Of a stretch of DNA of 57,319 nt, positions 16,026 to 24,531 are shown in pieces. The DNA comes from an uncultured Oscillibacter sp. (lineage in GTDB: Bacteria > Bacillota > Clostridia > Oscillospirales > Oscillospiraceae): the NCBI GenBank assembly GCA_934574045.1, contig CAKTMK010000013.1, positions 1 through 57,319 on the forward strand, written 5' to 3'. Numbering within the stretch: position 1 is the stretch's first letter; every line of letters starts with the position of its first letter. The notes under the pieces are model-generated. The model made no database searches. It was not told the origin of the DNA and saw nothing but the letters and a program-made list of their open reading frames with translations. A program made the position numbers and the translations under genes.

Positions 16026-16952
16026 TTACTCCGCCCGCAGGCCCAGCAGCAGCATGATGAGGGCCATGCGGATGAACTTGCCGTTTTTCACCTGCTTCCA
16101 ATAGGCGGCCCGGGGGTCGCGGTCCACCGCCACGGCGATCTCGTTCACCCGGGGCAGGGGATGGAGGATGCACAGGTCCGGCTTGGCCGGGATCAGCTTT
16201 TCGGGGTCCAGCACATAGGTGTCCTTCAGGCGGATGTAGTCCGCCTCGTTGAAGAAGCGCTCCTTCTGCACCCGGGTCATGTACAGCACGTCCAGACCGG
16301 GGATTGCGTCCTCCAGCGAATCCGTCTCGGAATAGGGCAGGCCGTTTTTGTCCAGCACGTTCTCTTTCAGATAATCCGGCAGCTTCAGCTCCTCCGGGGA
16401 GATGAACACAAAGCGAATGTTGTCCCGATGGCTCAGGGCGCTGACCAGCGAGTGGACGGTGCGGCCGAACTTCAGGTCGCCGCAGAAGCCGATGGTGAAG
16501 TCCGTCAGCCGCCCCTTCTCCCGGTGGATGGTCAGAAGGTCGGTCAGCGTCTGGGTGGGGTGGTTGTGGCCGCCGTCTCCGGCGTTGATGATGGGGACCT
16601 CCGCCTGCTGGGCGGCGGCAAAGGGCGCGCCCTCCCGGGGGTGGCGCATGGCGATGATGTCTGCGTAGCAGCTGACGGTGTGGACGGTGTCCACCACCGT
16701 CTCGCCCTTGGCCGTGGAGGACGAGGCCGCCTCGGAAAAGCCCAGCACGCTGCCGCCCAGCGCCAGCATGGCGGACTCAAAGCTCAGCCGCGTCCGGGTG
16801 GACGGCTCGAAAAATAATGTGGCCAGCTGCCGGTGGCGGCAGACGTCCTGATACTTGGCGGGGTTTGCCAGGATGTCCTCCGCCGTGGCGATCAGGCCGT
16901 CGATCTCGGCGGTGGTCAGGTCGTTGATGTCGATAAGATTGCGGATCGTCAT
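16026..16952 (-). CDS. pyrB: Aspartate carbamoyltransferase catalytic subunit
   Basis: A 308-residue enzyme that condenses carbamoyl phosphate with aspartate. The carbamoyl-phosphate site FEPSTRTRLSFESAML is near residue 49, the domain hinge has GDGGHNHPTQTLTDLL near residue 127, and the aspartate loop has YMTRVQKERF. PLPRVNEI near the C terminus is complete. The ATG follows GTAAGGAGGCGCAGAGC, 13 bases after pyrE. It forms the holoenzyme with PyrI. Confidence 0.97.
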   Translation of the reverse strand: MTIRNLIDINDLTTAEIDGLIATAEDILANPAKYQDVCRHRQLATLFFEPSTRTRLSFESAMLALGGSVLGFSEAASSSTAKGETVVDTVHTVSCYADIIAMRHPREGAPFAAAQQAEVPIINAGDGGHNHPTQTLTDLLTIHREKGRLTDFTIGFCGDLKFGRTVHSLVSALSHRDNIRFVFISPEELKLPDYLKENVLDKNGLPYSETDSLEDAIPGLDVLYMTRVQKERFFNEADYIRLKDTYVLDPEKLIPAKPDLCILHPLPRVNEIAVAVDRDPRAAYWKQVKNGKFIRMALIMLLLGLRAE

Positions 16953-16965
16953 GCTCTGCGCCTCC

Positions 16966-17604
16966 TTACGCGTGCATCCAGCTCTCGTCGCTGGGGTCGG
17001 AACGGAACTTCTGAAGCCGCCGGATATCCTCCGGCCGGATCTTGCCCTCCTGCGCGGCGGCTTCGCACACCGCGTCGAAATTGCTCAGACTGTGGTTGAC
17101 GAGGCCGGCCTCCGCCAGCCGGTCCAGCCCCTTTTGCAGACCGTAGGTAAAAATGGACGCCACGCCCAGCACCTCCGCCCCGGCGCCGCGCAGGGCCTGC
17201 GCCGTTTCGATACAGCTCCCGGCGGTGGAGATCAGATCCTCGATCACCACCACCTTCTGGCCCGGTTCCAGCCGGCCCTCGATGCGGTTGCCCCGGCCGT
17301 GGTCCTTGTTGCCGGAGCGGACGTATCCCATGGGCAGGCCCATCAGGTGGCCCACGATGGCGGCGTGGGCGATGCCGGCGGTGGAGGTGCCCATCAGCAC
17401 CTGCGCGTCGGGATAGTAGGTGCGGACAAGCTCCGCCAGCCCCTCCTCCACGTGGGTGCGGACGGCGGGGGCGGTGAGCGTCAGGCGGTTGTCGCAGTAG
17501 ATAGGGCTGTGGATGCCGGAGGCCCACGTAAAGGGCTGGTCCGGCCGCAGAAATACGGCCCCGATGCTCAGAAGGTCGTGGGCGATGGTGCGTTCAATGG
17601 TCAT
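16966..17604 (-). CDS. pyrE: Orotate phosphoribosyltransferase
   Basis: A 212-residue type I phosphoribosyltransferase that makes OMP from orotate and PRPP. The PRPP motif VVVIEDLISTAGS is near residue 113 and the mobile catalytic loop RSGNKDHGRGN lies just before it. The N-terminal FTWASGIHSPIYCDNR is the orotate-binding region. GGGAGG precedes the ATG, and there is a ~50-base gap from pyrF. Confidence 0.96.
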   Translation of the reverse strand: MTIERTIAHDLLSIGAVFLRPDQPFTWASGIHSPIYCDNRLTLTAPAVRTHVEEGLAELVRTYYPDAQVLMGTSTAGIAHAAIVGHLMGLPMGYVRSGNKDHGRGNRIEGRLEPGQKVVVIEDLISTAGSCIETAQALRGAGAEVLGVASIFTYGLQKGLDRLAEAGLVNHSLSNFDAVCEAAAQEGKIRPEDIRRLQKFRSDPSDESWMHA

Positions 17605-17654
17605 ATCAGTTTCCTCCCGTAGATGAGATTTATAAACGGATCGCGGCGGGTCGG

Positions 17655-18359
17655 TCAGCCCATGAAGTCTCGTACCGCCCGGCGGTAGGCCGCCACCGGG
17701 TCGTCCGCCTGCGTGATGGGGCGGCCCATCACCAGATAGTCGCAGCCGTTTTCTCCGGCGTTTTTCGGTGTCATGATCCGCTTCTGGTCCCCGGCGTCTC
17801 CGTCGGCAAAGCGGATGCCCGGCGTGACCGTCACAAAGTCCGCGCCGCAGCGGGCCTTGACCTGCGCGGCCTCCAGCGGGGAGCAGACCACGCCGTCCAG
17901 CCCCGCGTCCGCCGCATTTTTCGCGTAGGAGAGGACCGTTTCGGCCATGGGCGTGTCAATCAGCAGCTCGCGCTTGAGGGCGTCGGCGCTGGTGGAGGTG
18001 AGCTGGGTCACGGCGATCAGCAGCGGGCGGGTGCCGTCCGGGCGGGTCAGCCCCTCCAGCGCCCCGCGCATCATCTCGGACGCGCCCGCGGCGTGGAGAT
18101 TCACCATGTCCACGTCCAGCCGGGACAAAACGGCCATGGCGCGCTTGACGGTGTTGGGAATGTCGTGGAGCTTGAGGTCGAGGAAGATGCGGTGGCCCCG
18201 CTCCTTGATCCGGCGGACAGCATCCGGCCCCTCGGCGTAAAACAGCTCCATGCCGATTTTCACAAAGGGCTTTTCCCCGGCGGGAAAGCGGTCCAGAAAC
18301 GCCAGTGTCTCCTCTAACGTGGGGAAATCCAGCGCGATGATAACGTCTTTCTTAGGCAT
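17655..18359 (-). CDS. pyrF: Orotidine 5'-phosphate decarboxylase
   Basis: A 234-residue TIM-barrel enzyme that decarboxylates OMP to UMP. The N terminus IIALDFPTLEETLAFLD and the catalytic DLKLHDIPNTV (Asp-Lys-Asp tetrad) near residue 60 are intact, as is the C-terminal phosphate loop VMGRPITQADDP. The start overlaps the pyrD stop by eight bases, with CAGGAGGGG upstream. Confidence 0.97.
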   Translation of the reverse strand: MPKKDVIIALDFPTLEETLAFLDRFPAGEKPFVKIGMELFYAEGPDAVRRIKERGHRIFLDLKLHDIPNTVKRAMAVLSRLDVDMVNLHAAGASEMMRGALEGLTRPDGTRPLLIAVTQLTSTSADALKRELLIDTPMAETVLSYAKNAADAGLDGVVCSPLEAAQVKARCGADFVTVTPGIRFADGDAGDQKRIMTPKNAGENGCDYLVMGRPITQADDPVAAYRRAVRDFMG

Positions 18360-19269
18360 GATGCGCCCCTCCTGTCAAGTCTGATATCCGCTCGGCGCCC
18401 AGCGCTTCGCACACGCCGGGAAGCCGCTCGATGATGGTTTTGCAGGCGGCGGGGTCCCGCAGGTTCGCGGCCCCCACCTCCACCGCGCTGGCGCCCGCCA
18501 GCATCATTTCGCACACGTCCTCCGCCGAGGACACGCCGCCGCAGCCGATGATGGGCAGGTCCACGGCCTCGTACACGTCCCACACCATCCGCAGTGCCAC
18601 CGGGAACACCGCCGGGCCGGACAGCCCGCCGGTGCGGTTGGCCAGCAGGGGCCGCCGCCGCTTCAGGTCAATGCGCATCCCCAGCAGGGTGTTGATGAGA
18701 CACAGGCCGTCCGCTCCCGCGTCCGCGCAGGCCCGGGCGATCTCGGCGATGTCCGTCACGTTGGGCGAGAGCTTCATGAACACCGGCTTTTCCGACGCAG
18801 CCTTCACCGCCCGCGTCACCTCCGCGGCGCTGCGGGGGTCGGAGCCGAAGTTCTTTCCGCCGCAGTGGACGTTGGGGCAGGAGATGTTGACCTCAATCAG
18901 CCCCACGTTTTCGCACCCGTTCAGCTTCCGGCAGTTTTCCGCGTACTCGTCCACGGTGTTTCCGCCGATGTTGGCGATCACCGGCCCGTGGAACAGGCGG
19001 GCGATGCTGGGAAGCTCCTCCTCGATCACCCGGTCGATGCCGGGGTTTTGCAGCCCCACCGCGTTGAGCATCCCGCCGGGGGCCTCCGCGATGCGGGGCT
19101 GGGGATTGCCGAACCGGGGCTGGGCGGTGGTGCCCTTAAAGGAAAAGCTGCCCAGAATGTCAAGATCGTAGACCTGAGCGAACTCCCGGCCGTATCCAAA
19201 CGTGCCGGAGGCGGGGATCACCGGGTTTTTCAGCGTTACGCCCGCCAGCTCTACCGACAGATTCACCAT
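18352..19269 (-). CDS. pyrD: Dihydroorotate dehydrogenase catalytic subunit (class 1B)
   Basis: A 305-residue FMN TIM-barrel that oxidises dihydroorotate to orotate. The class 1 catalytic cysteine is in NISCPNVHCGG near residue 130. FMN-contacting stretches PVIPASGTFGYG, NAVGLQNPG and GCGGVSSAEDV are present. The ATG at 19269 overlaps the end of pyrK by seven bases; an in-frame extension to 19512 would run through pyrK. With PyrK it forms the NAD-dependent 1B heterotetramer. Confidence 0.96.
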   Translation of the reverse strand: MVNLSVELAGVTLKNPVIPASGTFGYGREFAQVYDLDILGSFSFKGTTAQPRFGNPQPRIAEAPGGMLNAVGLQNPGIDRVIEEELPSIARLFHGPVIANIGGNTVDEYAENCRKLNGCENVGLIEVNISCPNVHCGGKNFGSDPRSAAEVTRAVKAASEKPVFMKLSPNVTDIAEIARACADAGADGLCLINTLLGMRIDLKRRRPLLANRTGGLSGPAVFPVALRMVWDVYEAVDLPIIGCGGVSSAEDVCEMMLAGASAVEVGAANLRDPAACKTIIERLPGVCEALGAERISDLTGGAHHA

Positions 19270-20000
19270 GCAAGCTCCTCCTTTCGGAATACCGGCCCGT
19301 CTTTGCAGACCCGGCGGGGGCCGCCGGCCGTTTCGATGGTGCAGCCCATGCACGCGCCGAAGCCGCAGGCCATCCGGGCCTCGAAGCTGAACTGCCCGTC
19401 CTGAAGCTGGGGCAGGGCGCTGACGGCCCGGAGCATGGGCGTCGGCCCGCACACGAACGCCCGGGTGCACTCCGGGACAGAGCGCACCGCGTCGGTGACG
19501 AAGCCCTTGCACCCCAGCGAGCCGTCCTCCGTGGCGGGGAGGACCCGGCAGCCCAGCGCCGCGAACTTGTCCAGATAAAACGCGTCCGCCGCCGTGCGGA
19601 AGCCCAGCGCCGCCGTGGGGACCACGCCCTGCGCCAGCAGCCGCCGCGCAAGGCCGAACAGGGGGGCCGCGCCCACGCCGCCGCCGATCAGGATGGGATT
19701 CGGGCCGCAGTCCGCCGTGTCAAAGCCGTTTCCAAGACCGCAGAGCACGTCCAGCTCCGTCCCGGGGGCGAAACCCACCAGCTCCCGCGTCCCCTCTCCA
19801 GCGACGCGCACAAGGAGCAGGAGGGAGTCCGCCGTCCAGTCGCACACGCTGATGGGCCGGCGGAGAAACCGCCCCGGCAGGGCCGCGTTCACGAACTGCC
19901 CCGGCGCGGTGATGGACGAGGCGTCGCCCCGGAGCGTCATTTCGTATACGTCCGCCGTCAGCGGGCGGGTGCGCTGAATGGTAAAGACCGTCTGTTTCAT
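19263..20000 (-). CDS. pyrK: Dihydroorotate dehydrogenase electron-transfer subunit
   Basis: A 245-residue FAD and [2Fe-2S] subunit that passes electrons from PyrD to NAD. The FAD motif is FLRRPISVCDW and the NAD motif GGGVGAAPLFGLARRL. The cluster is CGFGACMGC plus a later Cys (RRVCKDGP). The ATG at 20000 overlaps the pyrC stop by four bases (ATGA). Confidence 0.96.
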   Translation of the reverse strand: MKQTVFTIQRTRPLTADVYEMTLRGDASSITAPGQFVNAALPGRFLRRPISVCDWTADSLLLLVRVAGEGTRELVGFAPGTELDVLCGLGNGFDTADCGPNPILIGGGVGAAPLFGLARRLLAQGVVPTAALGFRTAADAFYLDKFAALGCRVLPATEDGSLGCKGFVTDAVRSVPECTRAFVCGPTPMLRAVSALPQLQDGQFSFEARMACGFGACMGCTIETAGGPRRVCKDGPVFRKEELAW

Positions 20001-21283
20001 AAGCGCTCCTCCTGATGAAGATCGGCGTAGACCAGCTTCCCGCCGCACACCGTCGCCGCCGGGGCGGCGCAGACCGTCCAGCCGTCAAAGGGCGTGGCGC
20101 GGCCCATGGAGCGGAAACGGGCGCTGTCGATCCGGTGGGGACGGTTCCGATCCAGCACCGTCAGATCGGCGGGCGCGCCCGGCTCCACAGCGCCGCCGGG
20201 CAGGCCGAAGATCCGTCTGGGCCGGACGCTCAGCCGGTCGATCAGCAGCTCCAGCGGGACGACTCCGGTGGAGACCAGCTGGGTATAGAGCACGGAAAAG
20301 GCTGTCTCCAGCCCCACCACGCCGTTCAGGCTTCCCCGCAGGCCCCGGGACTTCTCCTCGGCGGAGTGGGGGGCGTGGTCCGTGGCGATGCAGTCGATGG
20401 TCCCGTCCAGCAGGGCATCGATCAGCGCGTCCCGGTCGGCGGCGGAGCGGATGGGGGGATTCATTTTGAAGCGGCCGTCGTCCTCCAGCTCCTCGTCGCA
20501 CAGCGTCAGGTAATGGGGCGCCGTCTCGCAGGTGACGGGCAGACCCTCCGCCTTGGCGCGGCGGATCAGGTCCGCGCTCTCCTTCGTGGAGATATGGCAG
20601 ACGTGATACCGGCATCCGGTCCGGCGGACAAGGCCGATGTCCCGCTCCACCTGCCGCCACTCGCTGGCCGGGTCGTTTCCGGGCAGGCCGTGGGCGCGGG
20701 CGTAGGTTCCGTCGTGTACGGCCCAGCCCCCGGAGAGGAGGGATTCGTCCTCACAGTGGGCGGAGATGGGCTTGTCCAGCGCTCTGGCCCGCTCCATGGC
20801 GGCGCGCATCAGCTCCGGAGACTGCACGCCCCGCCCGTCGTCGGAATAGCCGCACACGTCCGCCGCCATCCCCTCCATGTCGGAGAGGACCTGCCCCCGC
20901 TCACCGGCGGTGATGGAGCCAAAGGGGTACACATGGATCAGCGCGTCCCGGGCGATGGCGTCCAGCTCCGGGCGCAGCGTCTCCGGCCCGTCCGGCACCG
21001 GGGATAGATTGGGCATGGCGCACACCGCCGTGTATCCCCCCGCGGCGGCCGCCGCGGTGCCAGAGGCGATCGTCTCCTTATAAGAAAATCCAGGCTCCCG
21101 AAGATGTACGTGAACATCAACGAAACCTGGAACAATAAAATCATCATGAACTTCAATAACGGAACAATGCTCCCGGGGAAGGGACGGGGAAACGGAAACA
21201 ATACGGCCGTTTTCAATCAGCACGTCCGCCGTATGAAAAGCGCCGTTTTGAAACACGCTGCCGCCGGTCAGCAGAAGACCCAT
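19997..21283 (-). CDS. pyrC: Dihydroorotase (class I)
   Basis: A 428-residue amidohydrolase that cyclises carbamoyl aspartate. Metal ligands are in DVHVHLREPG near residue 48, ISAHCEDE, HVCHIS and the final ATDHAPHSAEEK. The start is ATG 21283, behind GGGAGGTACACC. The in-frame ATG at 21322 lies inside the -10 box of the promoter and cannot be used. It is the first gene of the pyr operon, with an RNA leader of only about 30 bases. Confidence 0.95.
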   Translation of the reverse strand: MGLLLTGGSVFQNGAFHTADVLIENGRIVSVSPSLPREHCSVIEVHDDFIVPGFVDVHVHLREPGFSYKETIASGTAAAAAGGYTAVCAMPNLSPVPDGPETLRPELDAIARDALIHVYPFGSITAGERGQVLSDMEGMAADVCGYSDDGRGVQSPELMRAAMERARALDKPISAHCEDESLLSGGWAVHDGTYARAHGLPGNDPASEWRQVERDIGLVRRTGCRYHVCHISTKESADLIRRAKAEGLPVTCETAPHYLTLCDEELEDDGRFKMNPPIRSAADRDALIDALLDGTIDCIATDHAPHSAEEKSRGLRGSLNGVVGLETAFSVLYTQLVSTGVVPLELLIDRLSVRPRRIFGLPGGAVEPGAPADLTVLDRNRPHRIDSARFRSMGRATPFDGWTVCAAPAATVCGGKLVYADLHQEERL

Positions 21284-21322
21284 GGTGTACCTCCCTGCTA
21301 TCTTTATAGATTCCGACAGCAT

Positions 21323-21351
21323 ATTTTATAGAAAAAGAGCCCGCTTGTCAA
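21323..21351 (-). promoter_or_regulatory. Sigma-A promoter of the pyr operon
   Basis: On the minus strand TTGACA (21351-21346), 17 bases, TAAAAT (21328-21323). The leader is too short for a PyrR attenuator. Confidence 0.8.
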
Positions 21352-21439
21352 CCGGAAAATTTTACAAGGACCGGCGTATGCGCCCGCCCGCCGTCTGACC
21401 GCTCCGCCGGAGAACGCCGGGGCCGCGACGGCTGCGGAA

Positions 21440-21487
21440 AAGGAAAGCGGGCCTCCGGCGGCGTTTCAAACCGCTTTCGGAGGCCCG
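21440..21487 (-). terminator. Terminator of the trkA-trkH operon
   Basis: On the minus strand CGGGCCTCCG and CGGAGGCCCG pair around a 20-base loop with its own small stem. CTTTCCTTTTCC follows. Confidence 0.65.
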
Positions 21488-21495
21488 GATTTGGT

Positions 21496-22944
21496 TCAGT
21501 GATGCAGGCTGCGCCGCCGCCAGAGGGAGGGGAACAGCAGCAGCATGGGGAACAGCTCCAGCCGCCCCGCCAGCATCACGAAGGACAGAACGTACTTGGA
21601 CGCGGAGGAGAACGCGGAGAAATTCCCCGCCGGACCCACCATGCCGAGGCCCGGGCCGGTGTTGTTCATGCAGGCAATCACCGCCGTAAAGGTGGAGAGG
21701 ATGTCGAACCCGTCCAGACTGACCAGCAGCGTGGCCGCCGCAATCATCAGGATATACACGGTGAAAAACACATGGGCGCTGCGCAGCACTTTGGCGTTGA
21801 GGGGCCTGCCCTCAATGCGCACGGGGACCACGGCGTTGGGATGCATCATCTGGCGCATATCGCCCACGGCGGACTTGCACAGGATTATGACGCGGGAGAG
21901 CTTGATGCCGCCGCTGGTAGACCCGGCGCAGGCGCCGCAGAAGCCCAGCAGCATCAGCACCGCCTTGGCGTAGGTGGGCCATTCGTTGAAGTCCGCGGTG
22001 GAATAGCCCGTGGTGGTCATGAGGGACGCGACCTGGAAGAACGACAGCCGCAGCGCGGAGGAAAAGGTCTGGTACAGGTGGGAGATGTTCCACGCGATGG
22101 TCAGCGTGGCCGCCCCGATGATGATGAGGTACACCCGCAGCTCCTCGGACCGGAGCACGTCCCGCACTTTCCCAATGAGCAGGAAGTAATACAGGTTGAA
22201 GTTCACACCGAACAGCAGCATGAAAACGGCGATGACCATTTCAAAATAGGGATTCTGGTATGCCGCAACGCTCAGATTCCGGCAGCTCAGGCCGCCGGTG
22301 CCCGCCGTGCCGAAGGCATTGATGCACGCGTCGAACAGGGGCATCCCGCCCGCCAGCAGGAAACCGATCTCTGCAAAGGTCAGGATGAAATAAAGCCCGT
22401 AGAGGATCTTGGCGGTGTCGCCAAGGCGGCTGACCAGCTTGCCCACCACGGGGCCGGGAACCTCCGCCCGCAGAAGGTGCATCCCATGTCCGTCGGACAT
22501 GGGGAGGATCGCCATAACGAACACCAGAACGCCCATGCCGCCGATCCAGTGGGTAAAGCTGCGCCAGAACAGGATGCCCCGGCCCAGATGCTCCACCTCC
22601 GGAAGAACGCTGGCGCCGGTGGTGCTCAGGCCGGAGACGGTCTCGAAAAAGCAGTCCGCAAATGTGGGCATGGAGTGGGACAGGTAAAAGGGCAGCGCGC
22701 CGAACAGCGACACCACCACCCACGCCAGCGCCACGATGACCAGCCCCTCCCGGGCGTAAAGCGCGCGGGACTGGGGCGCGGCGCGGCTGAGCAGCGTTCC
22801 GCACACGAGCAGCAGCGCGATGGGGATGAGAAACGGCTGCGCCGGCTCCCGGCACAGGGTGGAGACCGCCAGCGGAACGACCAGCAGCGCGGCCTCCACC
22901 AGCAGGATGTTGCCCAGAATGCGGGCGATCATTTTGTTGTTCAC
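21496..22944 (-). CDS. trkH: Trk/Ktr potassium uptake channel subunit
   Basis: A 482-residue membrane protein with the four pore-loop repeats of the TrkH/KtrB family, for example ETVSGLSTTGASVLPEVEHL (loop 1), FNAFGTAGTGGLS-like INAFGTAGTGGLSCRN (loop 2) and SLMTTTGYSTADF (loop 3). The last loop region is ACMNNTGPGLGMVGP. It should import K+ gated by TrkA rings. The start taken is GTG at 22944, nine bases after GAGAGG; an ATG four codons on is possible. It lies 13 bases after trkA. Confidence 0.94.
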   Translation of the reverse strand: MNNKMIARILGNILLVEAALLVVPLAVSTLCREPAQPFLIPIALLLVCGTLLSRAAPQSRALYAREGLVIVALAWVVVSLFGALPFYLSHSMPTFADCFFETVSGLSTTGASVLPEVEHLGRGILFWRSFTHWIGGMGVLVFVMAILPMSDGHGMHLLRAEVPGPVVGKLVSRLGDTAKILYGLYFILTFAEIGFLLAGGMPLFDACINAFGTAGTGGLSCRNLSVAAYQNPYFEMVIAVFMLLFGVNFNLYYFLLIGKVRDVLRSEELRVYLIIIGAATLTIAWNISHLYQTFSSALRLSFFQVASLMTTTGYSTADFNEWPTYAKAVLMLLGFCGACAGSTSGGIKLSRVIILCKSAVGDMRQMMHPNAVVPVRIEGRPLNAKVLRSAHVFFTVYILMIAAATLLVSLDGFDILSTFTAVIACMNNTGPGLGMVGPAGNFSAFSSASKYVLSFVMLAGRLELFPMLLLFPSLWRRRSLHH

Positions 22945-22957
22945 GCCGCGCCGCCTC

Positions 22958-24316
22958 TCATTGCAGGATCTCGCGGATGTCCCGCAGAACGCTGGTGGTG
23001 ACCACGATCACGTCGTCTCCGGCGTTGATGGCGTCCGCGCCGGAGGGGATGACGATCTTCCCGTTCTGGCGGACGATGCCTGCCAGCAGGATGCCGGGGC
23101 GCAGCTTCAGATCCCGCAGGGGAACGCCGATCAGCGGCGACTCCGGGCAGATGCCGAACTCCAGCGCCTCCACCGTGCCGCCGATCAGGCGGTGGAGCGT
23201 TTTGACCTGAGAGCCGGAGGCGTTCTGCATGGCGCGGACGTATTGCAGGATCACCTCCGCCGTCACCGCGCCGGTGGAGACCACGCTGCCCAGCATATCC
23301 TCCGAGGAGACCAGATCCGTCAGGGACTGGCGGTTGATCTTGGTGATGACCTTGCAGTTTTTGAACTGCCGGGTCACGCTCAGGGCCATGAGGATATTGG
23401 CCTCATCCATGCCGGTGATGGCAACGAAGCCGTCCGTCTGGGCAAGGCCCTCCTCCCGCAGAAGCTCGCTGTCCGTCCCGTCGCCGGTGATGACCAGCGC
23501 GCGGGGGAGCTGCTCGCTCATGCGCTCGGCCCGGCTGCGGTCCTGATCCACGATCTTCACGGTCATGCCCATGTCCATGAGCTGCACCGCAAGATAATAG
23601 CACAGCTTGCTGGCGCCCACGATCATGACCGAGGAGGCACGGGACTTGAATACGCCCAGATGGCGGAAGAACTGCTCCAGCTCGGGGGGCGTGGCGGTGA
23701 TATAAATGGTGTCGCCGCTGCGCAGGGCAAAGTCACCGGAGGGGATGATGGTCTGTTCCTTCCGGGCCACCGCGCACACGAGCACGCGGGCGCGCAGGTT
23801 TTTATAAAGGTCGCTGAGCAGCACTCCGTCCAGCGGACTGCCTGCGGCCAGCCGGTACTCCACCAGCTCCAGCCGTCCCTTGGAGAAGGACTCCAGCTTC
23901 ATGGCGTTGGGAAAGCGGAGCACGCGGGCGATCTCCCGGGCGGTGGCCCGCTCGGGGTTGATGGCCATGCTCAGCCCCAGCTCGCTGCGCATGGAGCGCA
24001 GCTGCTTTTCATACTCCGGGTTGCGGATGCGGGCGATGGTGTGCTGCACGCCCAGCTTTTTCGCCACCAGACAGATCAGGATGTTGACCTCGTCGCTGGA
24101 CGCCGCGGCGATGACCAGATTCGCCCGGCCCACGTCCGCCTCCTGCTGCACGTCGGCGCAGGCGCCGTTGCCGCACACGCCCATCACATCGTAAACGTTG
24201 ATGACATGGTCAATCAGCGCCGGATTCTGGTCAATGACGGTCACGCTGTGCTCCGCCGCCAGATGCTGCGCCACGGCAAGGCCCACCTTTCCGGCGCCGA
24301 CAATGATGATCTTCAT
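22958..24316 (-). CDS. trkA: Trk system NAD-binding regulatory protein
   Basis: A 452-residue cytoplasmic gating protein with two RCK units, each a Rossmann domain plus a TrkA-C domain. The first starts MKIIIVGAGKVGLAVAQHLA; the second starts SVMIVGASKLCYYLAVQL near residue 228. It binds nucleotides and controls TrkH. AGGAGC precedes the ATG. This is the long TrkA type, with both halves in one chain, and not the short KtrA type. Confidence 0.94.
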   Translation of the reverse strand: MKIIIVGAGKVGLAVAQHLAAEHSVTVIDQNPALIDHVINVYDVMGVCGNGACADVQQEADVGRANLVIAAASSDEVNILICLVAKKLGVQHTIARIRNPEYEKQLRSMRSELGLSMAINPERATAREIARVLRFPNAMKLESFSKGRLELVEYRLAAGSPLDGVLLSDLYKNLRARVLVCAVARKEQTIIPSGDFALRSGDTIYITATPPELEQFFRHLGVFKSRASSVMIVGASKLCYYLAVQLMDMGMTVKIVDQDRSRAERMSEQLPRALVITGDGTDSELLREEGLAQTDGFVAITGMDEANILMALSVTRQFKNCKVITKINRQSLTDLVSSEDMLGSVVSTGAVTAEVILQYVRAMQNASGSQVKTLHRLIGGTVEALEFGICPESPLIGVPLRDLKLRPGILLAGIVRQNGKIVIPSGADAINAGDDVIVVTTSVLRDIREILQ

Positions 24317-24430
24317 ACTCTATGCGATGCTCCTTCCGCTGCGCGCAGGCCGGCTGACGCCGGGAAGCCTCCGCAGGCGGCCCGGAAATGCCCGCGGGAC
24401 TTCAAAATTTTGCAAACTATAACAATTAGC

Positions 24431-24458
24431 ATTATAGTAAATATTTGCGAAAATGCAA
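24431..24458 (-). promoter_or_regulatory. Sigma-A promoter of trkA-trkH
   Basis: On the minus strand TTGCAT (24458-24453), 16 bases, TATAAT (24436-24431), in an AT-rich divergent gap. Confidence 0.65.
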
Positions 24459-24467
24459 ATGTTATTT

Positions 24468-24496
24468 TTGACCTTGCGGCTCAGGACTGCTATACT
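24468..24496 (+). promoter_or_regulatory. Sigma-A promoter of the GTPase-nuclease fusion gene
   Basis: TTGACC (24468-24473), 17 bases, TATACT (24491-24496); the ATG is ~35 bases downstream. No leader peptide or attenuator of the tet(M) kind fits in that space. Confidence 0.75.
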
Positions 24497-24531
24497 GAGG
24501 GAAACGATAAAAAACACAGGCGGAGAAAACG

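Noticed and set aside
21284..21350. PyrR attenuator before pyrC
   Set aside because: Only about 30 bases separate the predicted start point from the ATG, too short for the anti-antiterminator structure.
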